Assembly: GCA_963575745.1 (NCBI GenBank)
Contig: CAUYUJ010015016.1
Location: 522,744-586,743 of the forward strand
Length of the DNA: 64,000 nt
Direction: 5' to 3'
DNA from: Prorocentrum cordatum
Taxonomy: Eukaryota > Sar > Dinophyceae > Prorocentrales > Prorocentraceae
A program made the position numbers and the translations under genes. Positions 53,292 to 63,700 of this stretch are shown here, piece by piece; position 1 is the first letter of the stretch, and the number at the start of each line of letters is the position of its first letter. The notes beneath the pieces are model-generated. The model was given only the letters and a program-made list of their open reading frames with translations. It was not told the origin of the DNA and ran no database searches.

Positions 53292-54980
53292 CTATTCTTC
53301 CGCAACTTGACGCAGCCCCAGGAAGCGTACGCCGATCCCAGCGAGGGGGGAACTCCATTGCTCGAACACGCGCTCGCGCCCCTTGAAGTCGTCGTCGCGT
53401 TCGGGGGGGAGTGTGGTGTAGTCACTTGCTTTGGCTGTTCCACCTTTGCCGCTTCCTTTCTCCTTGGTCTTGGTCTGTCCCAGGGCGCCGCTGATGCTAC
53501 GTCCTGTCTGGGGCCAGCCGTTCTCAAGGACGGCACACTGCAACTGGTAGCCAACCACGACGCGCACTGTAGTGCCCTTTCCCATGGCGGGCAGGAGCGC
53601 ACGCACGATGTCCACTGTCTGCGCGGCCTCTGGGAGGTTCGCGTGACCTGAGTGGAGGTTGGACGAGACCTCGAGGGAGGGGTTGTCAACCAGGAGAAAC
53701 CGATGCCTCTCCTCTGGACGCTGGGGAGGGGGCTGGAGGTCCCTCAATAACTTCTCCAAGTCCTCCGAGGTGGTGGCAGTGGCTTTGGCCAGGTCCTCGA
53801 GCCTCGCACTGTCCCGGGGAAGCATCTCCCGCCACGGTAGTCCTTCTACCAGCGGTCTTTGCTTGAGGGGGTCGGTGAGACCTGTCCGTATCGACTTGTT
53901 GTAGAAGACCACGTTGGGCCAGGACAGGAGAAGGGGGCGCATGCGGCAACAGAGGCTCAATTGCACCACTGCTGAGGTGTCCTCGCCCAACGCGTTGTGC
54001 AGCCGGTCGAATATCGAGAGACGCAGCCCGCGGTCGGCCGCCTTTCTGGGGAGGGCGGCGGGGGGGAGTTGTTCGGGGTCGCCGACCAGCACCAAGTGCC
54101 CGCCTGAGCGTATGACGCTGTCGAGACATTGCGGCCATCAGTTCGTGGGCTTGTCCTGCTTCACCAATAATGAGCAGGGAGGGCTACTGGTGCAACGAGT
54201 TTGAGGGACTCTGCCGCCTCATGCGCGGCGATGATCGTCTTTGCGCCCCTCAGCAGCTGCGCGCGGAAGGCGATGAATTCCTTCGAGGGTCCGCTCTGGC
54301 GCGGGGGACGGTTGTGTGTTATGTGAAAATGTCCACCTGGTGTGAGCGGGCCAAGTTTCTGCGCAACTCGTGCATCTTTGGCCAGCCTGACGCACCTGTT
54401 GGGGAAGCAGGTCCCTTGTGCCAGTCTGCCTGCATCGTGCGCATCCCCTAGGCCGATGGCAGGTTGGTCGGCGGCTGTGTTCGACCCTGCAGTGAGGGCC
54501 GCCGCCTGTCCGTCGGGGAGCGAGCTTGCCCACGCGTCCATGGTGGCGACTGAAAAAAAAAACAATTTTGCCAGTCCCGGGGGGCCCGTGAACCACCGCA
54601 ACGCGGTGCTGCATGGTGGCGACAAGGGCCTTCGTCGCATCCTCGTTGAGTCGGTGACGTCTGGCGCCCTCGTCCAGAGTGGTGATTGGGGGGAGGTTTC
54701 TGACCCGCTGAAATACCTGACCCGTAGCACTGTCAACTTCCTCGTCGGAGAAATGGGTGTCTGCTGGCCCCTCGCTCTGCTGCTGTTGATCTGCCGTGCT
54801 ACCACTCTCATTTGCCGGGGGTGGGCCGGGCGCCTGGGCCCTGTTGGTGGCCCTCGCCCGCGAGAGGAGGGAGCTGCCGCACGTCCTGGTATTTTCTACG
54901 TCGTCGGCCCGCACCCTGTCCTTCCTGTCGATGGCGCGGTGGTTGAGAAGGAAGGAGATGATGTCGAGTGGTGTGCCCAC
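53292..54980 (-). pseudogene. Superfamily 1 (UPF1-like) helicase, Walker A to motif IV
   Basis: Minus strand from about 54980: RHRLNEDATKALVATM (Q-motif-like), VVHGPPGTGK (Walker A). A frame change at a T11 run (54549-54562) is followed by VATMDAWASSLPDGQAAALT and GSNTAADQP (motif Ia). Near 54160 GEAGQAHELM stands where DEAGQ (Walker B) is expected, with another frame change. Then VLVGDPEQLPPAALPRKA (motif III), LSLCCRMRPLLLSWPNVVF (motif IV region) and VRVVVGYQLQCAVLEN. DDDFKGRERVFEQW near the end could be a decayed motif V. At least two frame changes. Confidence 0.7.
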
Positions 54981-55019
54981 CAGGTCGCCCGGGGCCTACT
55001 GCAGCTTGTAGATCTCGCT

Positions 55020-55690
55020 GGTGGGGATGCGCGTAGCGTCTAGAATCGGGCTTTCGGGGCGCAGGCGGACAGTGAGCGCTGTACTGGGTAAGCGAAAATG
55101 CCAAATTGGGTTTTCGGGGCGCGCGCGGGCGGCCCCACTGGGGGGCTCGGTGGAGCTCCCTATGGGGCCACGAAGCGCTGTATTGAGTGGGTGAAAATGC
55201 CAAATTGGGTTTTCGGGACGCATGCGGACGGTGGCACTGGGGGCTTCGGTGGAGCTCCTTATGGGGCCACGAAACGCTGTACTGGGTGGGTGAAAATGCC
55301 AAATTGGGTTTGGACGCGTGCGGACGGTGGCACTGGGGCCTTCGGTGGAGCTCCTTATGGGGCCACGAAACGCTGTACTGGGTAAGTGAAAGTGCCAAAT
55401 TGGGTTTTCGGGACGCATGCGGACGGTGGCACTGGGGCCTTCGGTGGAGCTCCCTATGGGGCCACGAAACGGTGTACCGGGTATGTGTAAATGCCAGGTT
55501 TGAATTTCCGGGACGCATGCGGACGGTGGCATTGGGGCCTTCGGTGGAGCTCTCTATGGGGCCACGAAAAGTGTGCGGGGGGTGCCAAATTGGGTTTTCG
55601 GGGCGCATGCAGACGGCGGCACTGGGGCCTTCGGTGGAGCCCCCTTATGAGGCCACGAAGCGGCGTACTGGGTGGGCGAAACGCAACGAG
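55020..55690 (+). repeat. 98-bp tandem repeat, six to seven copies
   Basis: Units recur every 95-102 bp, each with GGGTGAAAATGCCAAATTGG, GGACGCATGCGGACGGTGGC, ACTGGGGCCTTCGGTGGAGC and CTCCCTATGGGGCCACGAAA. Same family as 22405-22470, 37325-37352 and 37838-38012. The frames read NPIWHFHPPSTAFRGPIRSS on minus, which is repeat-derived. Confidence 0.95.
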
Positions 55691-56084
55691 GAAGGGGGGG
55701 GGGGAGTGGAGTGGAGCCCGTTGCGCAATGCAAGTTAGTGATAAGAACATCGGATTACAAGACACTCGGCCGCCTGGCCTTCTGCTCGGCCTGGCTGAGG
55801 ACTTTCGGCTTCCGGTGGGCCGCAATCCGATAGAGGTATTCCTGCCGATTCTTGTTTATCCTACCCGAACAGGGCTTGCTAAGAAGTTTATTCAGCTTCT
55901 GAGCGATGGCCCCACACTTAGTGCATAACCGAGTGCCCAGGGACGCATGCACATTAAGGGTGTGAGATTGGCGCGCCCAAACCCCTGCAATATGGATACG
56001 TTCCCCCACCTTAGCCCGTCGACATTATTCGCCGGCCCAACGGGCCAGAGGCGTGCTAAGATCTCCGGTAACTGGTTAACAATT
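55691..56084. other. No gene recognised
   Basis: G10 run at 55696-55705, then mixed sequence of lower GC. A plus frame (RTGLAKKFIQLLSDGPTLSA, about 55866-55928) has no recognisable domain. Confidence 0.45.
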
Positions 56085-56800
56085 ATCTAGTTCGCGCGCG
56101 CGGGGCGGCCCCTGGGGGTCCCCGGGCGAAAAGTACCCCGGGCGATCCCCGACCGACCCCCGGGAGACTCCCCCGGAGCGCTCCAGGAGCGCTCCACGAG
56201 CGCACCAACAGGGCTCCGAGACGTCCCCGAGAGCCCCAAGAAAGGCCAAGAGGCCCCCAAGAGGCCCCCAAGATGGTACACGAGGGGTCCGACATGCCAC
56301 AAGATCGCTCCAAGACGCCCAAGATGGCCCCCAGACGCCCCAAGAGGCCTCCAAGAGCACTCCCAAGAGGGCCCCCGGAGGCAAAATTCACTGTTTTTCC
56401 TCAAGTGTTTGAAAGATTTTGGAGCTTCCACCTTCTCGGCTCCCCGACGCCCCAAGACGGCCCAAGAGGCCCCCAATATCGCCCGAAGAGGGCCCAAGAG
56501 GCCCCCAAGAGGGCCCCAAGATGGCCCAAGAAGGCTCGAAGACGGCCCAAGAAGCCTCCAAGACGGCCCAAGAGGGCCCCAAGAACGCCCAAAGGGGCCC
56601 CAGAGAGGGAACACGAAACAACATTTCGAGCCCCCTAAGAGGCCCCAAGAAGCCCCCACGAGGCCCTCAGGAGGCCCCCAAGAGTCCCCCGAGCGGCCCC
56701 AGGAGGCACCCCAAATGCCCCCCCGAGCGCCCCGGGAGTCCCCCAAGCGGCCCCAGGAACCCCCAAAGCGCCGCATTGACACCAGGCCCTCGGGCAAACG
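56085..56800. repeat. CCAAGAGGCCC-type GC-rich repeat region
   Basis: Dense GGCCCAAGAGGCCCCCAAGA words with an AT-richer island at 56382-56440, organised like the block at 38600-39240 and in reverse orientation to 150-1995. No gene supported. Confidence 0.85.
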
Positions 56801-56975
56801 GCAGACACGAGACTGCATGGGCCGGCGGAGTGAGCGAAGCGATTAAATAAAAAGCTCTGGACACTGGGTGGCCCACCACTCCTTCATGGTGGCTTTCGAA
56901 GCCGAGCAGAAACATTTGAGACATCTCTGACGGTCCTCAGACAAAACGCGCACTGACAGAAACGCAGCAACAGAG

Positions 56976-57665
56976 CTAGCAGAGGGAGGGAGCGGAAGGG
57001 AGAGGGACGGCGGGAGCCTTTCCCCTCACGATCCTGGCCTCGGCCTCCGCGGCGTCGGTCGCCGCCATGCTGTCGAGCGTGGCCCTGGGCAACCTCGTGC
57101 GTATCTGGAAGATCTGGTGCTCCTCCTGCAGGACTCGAGCTCGTATATGTTCTGGGGCTCTAGCCGACCTGGCTGCGTATCCTGCCAACTCGTCGGCCGC
57201 AGCGTTGCCGACAATCAGAGCCGAGCATCCCAAACCAGCTGCCATCTGCTCTGCCGTGAAATGAGAGTGAGTGAAAACAACTGCAATATGCCTGCCTTTG
57301 GAAACTTGGCCAATCTGATTCCAAACGTCGGTATCCTGCCCTGTCGGGTTCTCCGCCTTGGATGCATACCAACCTTCAACAACATAATCACAGTCGGTGA
57401 CGAACACGAGGTGCCCACTCGTGTGTGTAAGTGCCATGAGAAGTGCAATCAACTCTCCCCGAGCCACAACTTGTCTGGGGCCTATCAAGGGCCCTGCAAT
57501 ACGAGACGCTGCCTCTGGCGCACGAAGGTTGGTCATTCTTACGATTGCAATGCCGACTCTGCGCATGATGGGGGAGTGGGTGTCTGGCCCTCCGCTAGCG
57601 CCTCCAAATATCCATATTGGGCTGCAGTCGGTGCCATGCCCCATGCAACCTGGCTCCAATCCCAC
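56976..57665 (-). pseudogene. LINE-C RNase H domain
   Basis: Reads IWIFGGASGGPDTHSPIMRR, where an Asp is expected in the first motif but Gly-Gly-Ala is found. VVARGELIALLMALTHTS (Glu motif), VFVTDCDYVVEGWYASK (second Asp) and LIVGNAAADELAGYAARSAR (last Asp) follow. The order and spacing fit type-I RNase H. It lies after the RT, unlike LINE-A. The missing first Asp and the upstream insert mean it is not functional. Confidence 0.7.
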
Positions 57666-58130
57666 CAGCCCTTTAGGGCGTAGGTGGTCTAGCGCGTTTC
57701 TCTTCCAACCCCCTTCTTCCCCTTCGGGAAGGGGTTTACCCCTCCCCCTACCCCCTCCCCACTGACCTGGGCAGGGGGGCCGCGAGCGGTCAGAGGGTCC
57801 AAAATCGACTCCTGGGAAGGCTGAAATTCAACGCCCCTCGCGAGGATTGCGGCTCCTGAGTGGGGGGGGGGGGCTGCAATTTAGGAACCCCCCTTCGTTG
57901 ATCGATCTCTTCCGAGATGGCTCCAAGAGACGTCTTAGACCCCCCTCTTAGGCCCTGCGCGCGGCTGGGCGGAGCGCCACCCGCCCGCCCGCGCGGCCCA
58001 TGAGCCCACCAAAACGCCTCAAGATACCTTCAAGACGCCGACGGGAGGAAGAGGAGGAGGAGGATGAGGAAGAGAGGGGGAAGGAGGAGGAGGAGGAGGA
58101 GGAGGGGGAGGAGAACAACTGCCGATGATC
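57655..58130 (+). repeat. Insert splitting LINE-C: dispersed-repeat copy 3 plus (GGA)n
   Basis: Begins CCAATCCCACCAGCCCTTTA and continues GGCGTAGGTGGTCTAGCGCG, TTCCCCTTCGGGAAGGGG to about 57790 (copy 3 of the ~270-bp family). GC-rich sequence with a G12 run near 57862 follows, then (GGA)n at 58035-58110. It separates the zinc knuckle from the RNase H of LINE-C, so it probably arrived after LINE-C. Confidence 0.65.
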
Positions 58131-58682
58131 GGCGCTCTTCGTTCGGGCACCTGGTGTAGGATGGGCTGGTGGGGATGCGCGAAGCGTCAACAATTGATCA
58201 AAACCTGCGCACCACCAGCTTGGTTGATCAGGCGGCGGCGGAACTGCAACCAGATGCTGGGGGAGCAGGCCTCGGAGCCAGCACGCCTCGCAAGCGTCCG
58301 ACTGCGCCATGGCTTTTGGAACTAACGACTCTGAAAAGGAATATGCCTTGGATCCCACATTCATGGGGCATGGCCAGTACCTGTGGAGAGGAGTCCCGTC
58401 TTGTTGGCGGCAGCGATCACATACTCCCTCGCCTGAATACCGAGGTAGGGTATCCCTCTTGCGTTGCTTGGTCCAAGCTCCTCCTGTTGCAATATTTAAC
58501 CTGACCTCCGATAGGCGTGAACCATGCCTCTGCTGCGCTAGGTGATCCAGCAACTGTCGTAGTGAAACATTACTGACACCCTCCTCGATACCTGAACCAC
58601 AATAATGCTGGCTGGCTTTGCGCCACAATGACCTGTGCGCTGCTTCCTTGACGTCCTGCAGAAGGGCCACGTGACTGTCCAA
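58130..58682 (-). pseudogene. LINE-C zinc-knuckle region
   Basis: Reads DVKEAAHRSLWRKASQHYCG and then GVCDRCRQQDGTPLHRYWPC, a CxxC...HxxxxC zinc-binding motif that commonly follows the RT in RNase H-bearing LINEs. CEACWLRGLLPQHL comes next. In the same frame as the RT C-terminal part and the RNase H. The frame then runs into the (GGA)n insert below 58110. Confidence 0.6.
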
Positions 58683-58748
58683 GTCCTTGACTCCCGTGTA
58701 GCAGCTGTCAGGATATTGCCATTCCTCTTCTCTTCAGTACCCTGCAAA

Positions 58749-60636
58749 CTAATGTAGGACCACGCCGAAGGTGAGGTAGGGCTCCATCCTATTCTCAGCA
58801 ACTGAAGGACAACCGCCGAGATGGGCCCCTGAACTGCACGAGCCTGCTCCCGAGGAGGTAGCTGCTGCATTCTGGCGACCACTGACGGCCAGACATGTGC
58901 GATGCGTTTCCCCAGGCTCGGATGCGACTGCCATATTGATAGCCAGAGGTCGATCGTACGCGTCGCCATCGAAACTGCTGGATCCATGCCGCTTGCCCAT
59001 CAGGTCAAGTAGCGTGGTGAGGCAGCGCCCCTTGGTAGCTGATGCGCACGATGCTCCTAACCTCCTGCGGAACTCAATGAGTTGCTGCCCGAACGTGCCG
59101 TGCACCTGGAAGCCGTAGCCTCCAGCTGGTTGCGCCCCAACTTTCTCCAACTTTGGTGCTTGACGATATTGTTTGGCAGCCTTCGCGAACTTATTTGTGT
59201 TGTCGCTCATCTGTTTATGCTTGCCATCCCTTTTGGCACGCTGTCCACGACCATGACGACCGCAACTGAAATCAATACCAAGGTAAGCCGACTGTTTCAC
59301 CGCAACAACTTTGAATCCCCGTAGGCGCACCGCCCTAGCCACTGCCGTGGCATCATCCATCTTAATATACATGACAACTGATTTCGGCGAAATCGTGAGC
59401 TTCCTCCTGGTCAAGGCTTTGCCAGTGTCGACAATCGCTTTGATGAGACTTTGCCTGACTGATTTGGCCGACCCAGTGATTGTCTGAGAAATATCATCGA
59501 TCCAAACACGGTGTCCCATATGAGGGCTTGAAGTCGTAACTGTATCCATAATTAAATAAGCCATGATTATTGCGAACCTGGTTCCTGACCGAAGACCTTG
59601 CGCTATGCGATGACTTGGTTCAAACGGATTAGACGAGGCACCTTCCTGAACGAGGCACCTGCACATCACACATTGCACAAGTTCTAAGTGTAAAATAACA
59701 ATGGGTAAATCCCACACTGGGGGCCGCTCTTGCTTGCAAATCCCATGAGATAGAACCGTAAAGTTTATGCACATCAATGATGGCGTGCCCGAAATTCATA
59801 TTCATGGTATGCGCCATCTCCTCGTCTATGGCCCTTAGGTAGGCCTCTCTCAAGCTCGGGTTGCCCTCGACGGCCGCATCCCATGAAGCTATATGCTGAG
59901 ATGGCCATGACCTGACCGGCGGCCCCCGATGCAGCGACCAGAACCTTGCCACCACCGTGAGGATACCAATGGCACGATCTCCAGTTCGTTTCTTCGGAAT
60001 AAGCCTACAAAGGGCCATCATCAACTGAATAAGCCATGCGAATGTGGATTCAATTGACTGGAGAATCGATGCCATCTCTGAAATTGCCATCCGTGGCAGC
60101 CTCTGAAAGTCGACTGGCGTAAAAATATCCACTCCAAGGCCCGCGCGGGCCGACATCTTGGCTGCTGCAGCGTGTGCGCCGTCTGCTTGGATGGGCCCCA
60201 GCTCGTTGAACACAGCTGCCTCGCGGACGACACGGAAGGTCTCGAACACCTGCTGTTTGTCCATAGGAACTGGAGCCCATAACCTGGTGAACTCCTCCTG
60301 CTCGATGTACATAGGATCCTTGGGGTGAAATACCACTTCCGCTCCCACAATAGTCTCTCGTGGCGGGAGTGGCTGGGGCTTGAGCGCCCGATGAAGAATA
60401 CCTTGAGAAGACGTGTCATTTGCGACCCAATTCCTGAACTCCTGCGGCGATTCATGCAGTGAGGCTCGTCGGGCCCTTTCCATGATCTTCCGCGAAGACG
60501 CAACATACCATGCGAAGTACTCGACCGTGACAGAGAGCGGATTCTGGAGGATGGCTAACCCTTGGCCCCTCGATGGTCCCCTGTCAGCCGTGATCAACCA
60601 ATGCGCCCCTGTCGGGCGGGGCCCGTGAAGACACAA
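58749..60636 (-). pseudogene. LINE-C reverse transcriptase, divergent type
   Basis: The first frame (60636-59629): MALCRLIPKKRTGDRAIGIL (fingers motif), then HAIIDVHKLYGSISWDLQAR (motif A, Asp present). After a frame change near 59720, the frame ending at 58749 has ASSNPFEPSHRIAQGLRSG (motif B), HRVWIDDISQTITGSA (motif C, Asp-Asp intact) and FKVVAVKQSAYLGIDFSCGR. The motif A form DVHKxY and the motif C form WIDD differ from LINE-A and LINE-B and suggest a distinct dinoflagellate RT lineage. Confidence 0.7.
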
Positions 60637-60639
60637 ACT

Positions 60640-61657
60640 TGCAGCGATAAACTGTTGAATATGCTTTTCGCCGTTGCCCCTCTGCCTGTGGTCCTGAAGG
60701 CCTTCAAGAACAGCGTGAATTCTTGTTCACCACTGGCTCCTCTGATCACGCAAAGGCAGTTCACGTTTGCGCAGCGTTTGCCGCAACGCCTGAACTGAAA
60801 CACTGGGCCCCGCTGCGCGCGATGGTCCAGGAGTGACCTGTAGACCGCGACGAGAAAGGATGCTGGCCTCGGCCGCTGTGGCCCAAGAAGCGCACAGACT
60901 GGAGACCGAAGAGCACCCAGCAGGGTTGAGCCGAAAGGCTACGGAGGAACGCAGATGCGGCGACACTGAGGCCAACACAAGGACTCTAAGCATAAATCCA
61001 GCGTCGCGTCTGGCACTGGCCCACACCTCGTCTGGGATGGCAAAACAGAGAGGGGCCGCCGCATCAGGGCCACATCTCGAGCTCGCCATGCTACTATCAC
61101 CAAACGACGGGGGGGGGGGCCTAAATGAGGCGGGGGGTCGGGGACCTGGGGCACCACGGGCCTAGCACTAACGGGCAGTACCTGCATCCTAGACCCCCCC
61201 CCCACGCGCTCTCAATCACCTGCTTTGGCCCCGCGCCAGCCCCGCAGGGGGCCCCGACAAGCCCAAGGGCCCCAGAAAGACAGCCAACCGACGGCCCCGG
61301 CGACGACAGCCCCACAGACGCCACCAAAGCAGTTGAATGGGCGGGGTCTAAACCACAAAAGTTAAGCTCATCAGCCCACGGGCCTTCCTCGTCGAGCAGG
61401 AGAGCCAAATCAGGATCGGCGGCCTCGCCATCCCATTCGTTAGACATCACTACCGCGTCGGGAAAATTACGGTCACGAGGCTGCTCAACAGACGGGCGAC
61501 AATCCCCAAGCAATGTTTCACACATCAAAGAACGCTGTCCCTGCGCCGAGGCTCGGGCAACTGCGCGCTCCAGCCTGGCTCGAGAGAACTTGGAGTCAGG
61601 CGTGGGCTCCGTCTTGGGTCTCGCCGCCCGAGGGAGCCCCCTCGGAAGATTCAGCAC
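60640..61657 (-). pseudogene. LINE-C linker between endonuclease and RT
   Basis: Frames 61657-61121 (SRARLERAVARASAQGQRSL), 61089-60727 (EASILSRRGLQVTPGPSRAA) and the start of the RT frame follow each other without a known domain. Gly/Pro-rich stretches and G9 runs cause frame changes. Assigned to the element only by position and strand. Confidence 0.4.
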
Positions 61658-61870
61658 GCGGGTCTGTTACAGTAGTTCAGAACTCCTGAATTGAATTTCC
61701 AACCCAATATGCGGCCGCCGTGGGACTGCGCGCACGGGCAGGATGTCGCGCATGAATGGCAGAGAGGAGCGGCTGCATACCAAGAAGTCGATCATGGTGT
61801 ATGGCCTGCCATTCTTCTGCTTGCAAGTCCCCTCCACGTCCGCGGCGCGGATGGCTGCATCCAGCTGCCG

Positions 61871-61871
<1 letters not shown>

Positions 61872-61903
<32 letters not shown>
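61872..61903. repeat. G32 homopolymer
   Basis: Thirty-two consecutive G on the plus strand inside the LINE-C endonuclease. This is the longest homopolymer in the window. Confidence 0.95.
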
Positions 61904-61907
<4 letters not shown>

Positions 61908-62186
61908 TTGGAGGGGGCCGCTGGGGTCATGTTGAAATCCCCGCACACCACCCACGGCATCTTCAGCGCCTTGACCAAGGCCCCGATCCTCTGGAACCGC
62001 AACCTGTTCTTGCCCCGCATCTGAATGGATGGATGTCCGCACAGAAGGATAAACACGAGCGAATAACCTGCAAACTTCAGCACCATCGGTAGAAACCCAT
62101 CCAAAGCTGTTTGGTGCGGGCCCCGAAGATGCTTGGACGCACCATGCGCTTCCTCCAGTTTCCGAGCCTGAAGGTGAGCTTGGGCT

Positions 62187-62187
<1 letters not shown>

Positions 62188-62240
<53 letters not shown>
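62188..62240. repeat. (TA)n microsatellite
   Basis: About 26 TA repeats followed by A8, inside the LINE-C endonuclease region. Confidence 0.95.
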
Positions 62241-62245
<5 letters not shown>

Positions 62246-62564
62246 AAAGCCCCCTTCGTTTGAGCGGGCCACCTTGTTCTTGCCGACTAGCTTGCCAGAG
62301 TGACGTGCAGCGTTGTAGTGCAAACGGAGTCGTAGCTGGCGGCTCTTGCCATCAAAACTCCTGATCTCAGACTGCAAGTGAACGTGGGTCTCCGTCAGGG
62401 CGAAATACGAGTATTCTCTGGACTTGGATTCAACGAGCTTCCACGCCTTCCCATTATCAGACAGACTGGTGATACTCGCATAAAAGACCCGGGTAATATC
62501 TTCTATCTTCTGTCTCCCCATGTGCCTCGACTTGCGAAGGTCAAGGCTGACGTGCTACCCCTAG

Positions 62565-63480
62565 TCAATGTGGTTGATCACCTTCCGTCGCCGTAGCGGA
62601 CGCAGCCTTCCCCTTGCCTTTGGCCTTGGTGGCCTTGGCGGCCGCTGTGAACTTGGCCCCCGACAGCTTCTTGGCCTCCTCCGCGATGCGCTGCTGCTCG
62701 TTGACGCTGGCGGCGGAGCCCTCTGCCGACGACGTGGCCTGGCTGGCCGCCGTCGCCGCTGCGGGGCCCGATGGAACCTCGGCATCTGCTCCTCCAGCTG
62801 CTGGCTGAGCCTCCGGGGCCTCGGCCGTCGGCTGCTCGTCCTGCTGCTTGATGCCGCCCTCCGCCTTGCGCTTCTTAGCGGCCCTCTCCTCGATGATGCG
62901 CCGATGTTCCTTCATGTCCGTGAGCCACTTCTGCAGCTCCGACTCCTTCTCCTGGAACTGGGCCTGCGCACCTTGGATCTGCTGCTTGAGCGTGAGCAGC
63001 GCTGCCTCATCCTCGGGGGCGGCGTCGAGCCCGTCGATGCTGCCGAAGAAAGTCTCGTTCTTCTCGCTGGCTTCAACGCCCTGCGGTGTGCCATCGAGGC
63101 CCTCCGCCTCTGTGACTGCCATGGCCGCCACCTTGCGAGCGCCCACCGCCTTTGCTAGATTGATGGCGGCCGTAGCTTCCTTCGCCTCCGCAGCCGCCAG
63201 GTTGCTGCGAATGCGTAGTACTGCCGCAACTGCTTGTTCGTGCACGTGCTCTGCATGGCGCTTGGCGCCGTCTGCGCGGCGCAACGCCTCGACCACGCCC
63301 AGTCCTGGCTCCTTGTCGGCCACCTGGCTGAGCTTGGCAATCTGCATCTCCAGGTCCTTTTTCACCGCTGGATCAATGACCGCCGCCAGCGCAAGGCGGA
63401 GGTGGCACTGTGCGTCGCCGCCGTCCTTGAAGCCCTTGCCGCTTGCGCGGTTCGGGGAAGGCGCACGCCTCAGAATGCCT
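62565..63480 (-). CDS. LINE-C ORF1: coiled-coil segment
   Basis: Open frame from about 63480 to TGA 62565. Long helices (KKDLEMQIAKLSQVADKEPG, HAEHVHEQAVAAVLRIRSNL, LLTLKQQIQGAQAQFQEKES, KWLTDMKEHRRIIEERAAKK) suggest an extended coiled coil. The C-terminus is Ala/Lys-rich (ATKAKGKGKAASATATEGD). It resembles ORF1-type RNA-binding or chaperone proteins of LINEs in layout, not in a specific motif. An upstream start in the zinc-ribbon segment is likely. Confidence 0.55.
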
Positions 63481-63499
63481 GCCCAGGGCCTGGAAGTGA

Positions 63500-63700
63500 T
63501 TAAGATTCATTGCCGCTGTCTGCGTCATAGAAACCGTCGCCATCCTGACTCTCGTCGAACTGGACGAGCCTCCTGGGGCGGAACAACTTGACTTTAGCCT
63601 TGCAGCCACTGCAGCCGAGGTTCTGGCGACGCAGGATGGTGTTCCACTCACACCTGTTGCAACTCTCACAGCGAGTCCATCGCTTCTGCTCTGCAGCCAT
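63500..63700 (-). CDS. LINE-C ORF1 N-terminus: zinc ribbon
   Basis: ATG at 63700: MAAEQKRWTRCESCNRCEWN, then LGCSGCKAKVKLFRPRRL. Two CxxC pairs are spaced as in a zinc ribbon. An acidic tail (FDESQDGDGFYDADSGNES) ends at TAA 63500. Coding-like sequence resumes near 63480 in another frame (GKGFKDGGDAQCHLRLALAA), so an intron or frameshift probably joins it to the next segment. Likely nucleic-acid binding. Confidence 0.55.
   Translation of the reverse strand: MAAEQKRWTRCESCNRCEWNTILRRQNLGCSGCKAKVKLFRPRRLVQFDESQDGDGFYDADSGNES

Larger units (their letters stand above)
61667..62521 (-). pseudogene. LINE-C endonuclease (EEP-type)
   Basis: First part (62521-62250): ITRVFYASITSLSDNGKAWK, then YFALTETHVHLQ with the catalytic Glu. 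A (TA)n tract (62188-62240) interrupts the domain. Second part (62104-61667): MPWVVCGDFNMTP (Asp/Asn motif), KNGRPYTMIDFLVCSRSSLP and PRRPHIGLEIQF, where the final His motif is expected. A G32 run (61872-61903), read as poly-Pro, lies just after CGDFNMTP. Not functional as assembled. Confidence 0.65.
56976..63700 (-). mobile_element. LINE-C: decayed LINE-like element with C-terminal RNase H
   Basis: Minus-strand order: zinc ribbon and coiled-coil ORF1 (63700-62565), EEP endonuclease (62521-61667), linker (61657-60640), an unusual RT (60636-58749), zinc knuckle (58682-58130) and RNase H (57665-56976). All parts follow each other on one strand. The element is interrupted by (TA)n at 62188-62240, a G32 run at 61872-61903 and a repeat-bearing insert at 57655-58130. 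Several frame changes. Confidence 0.75.
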
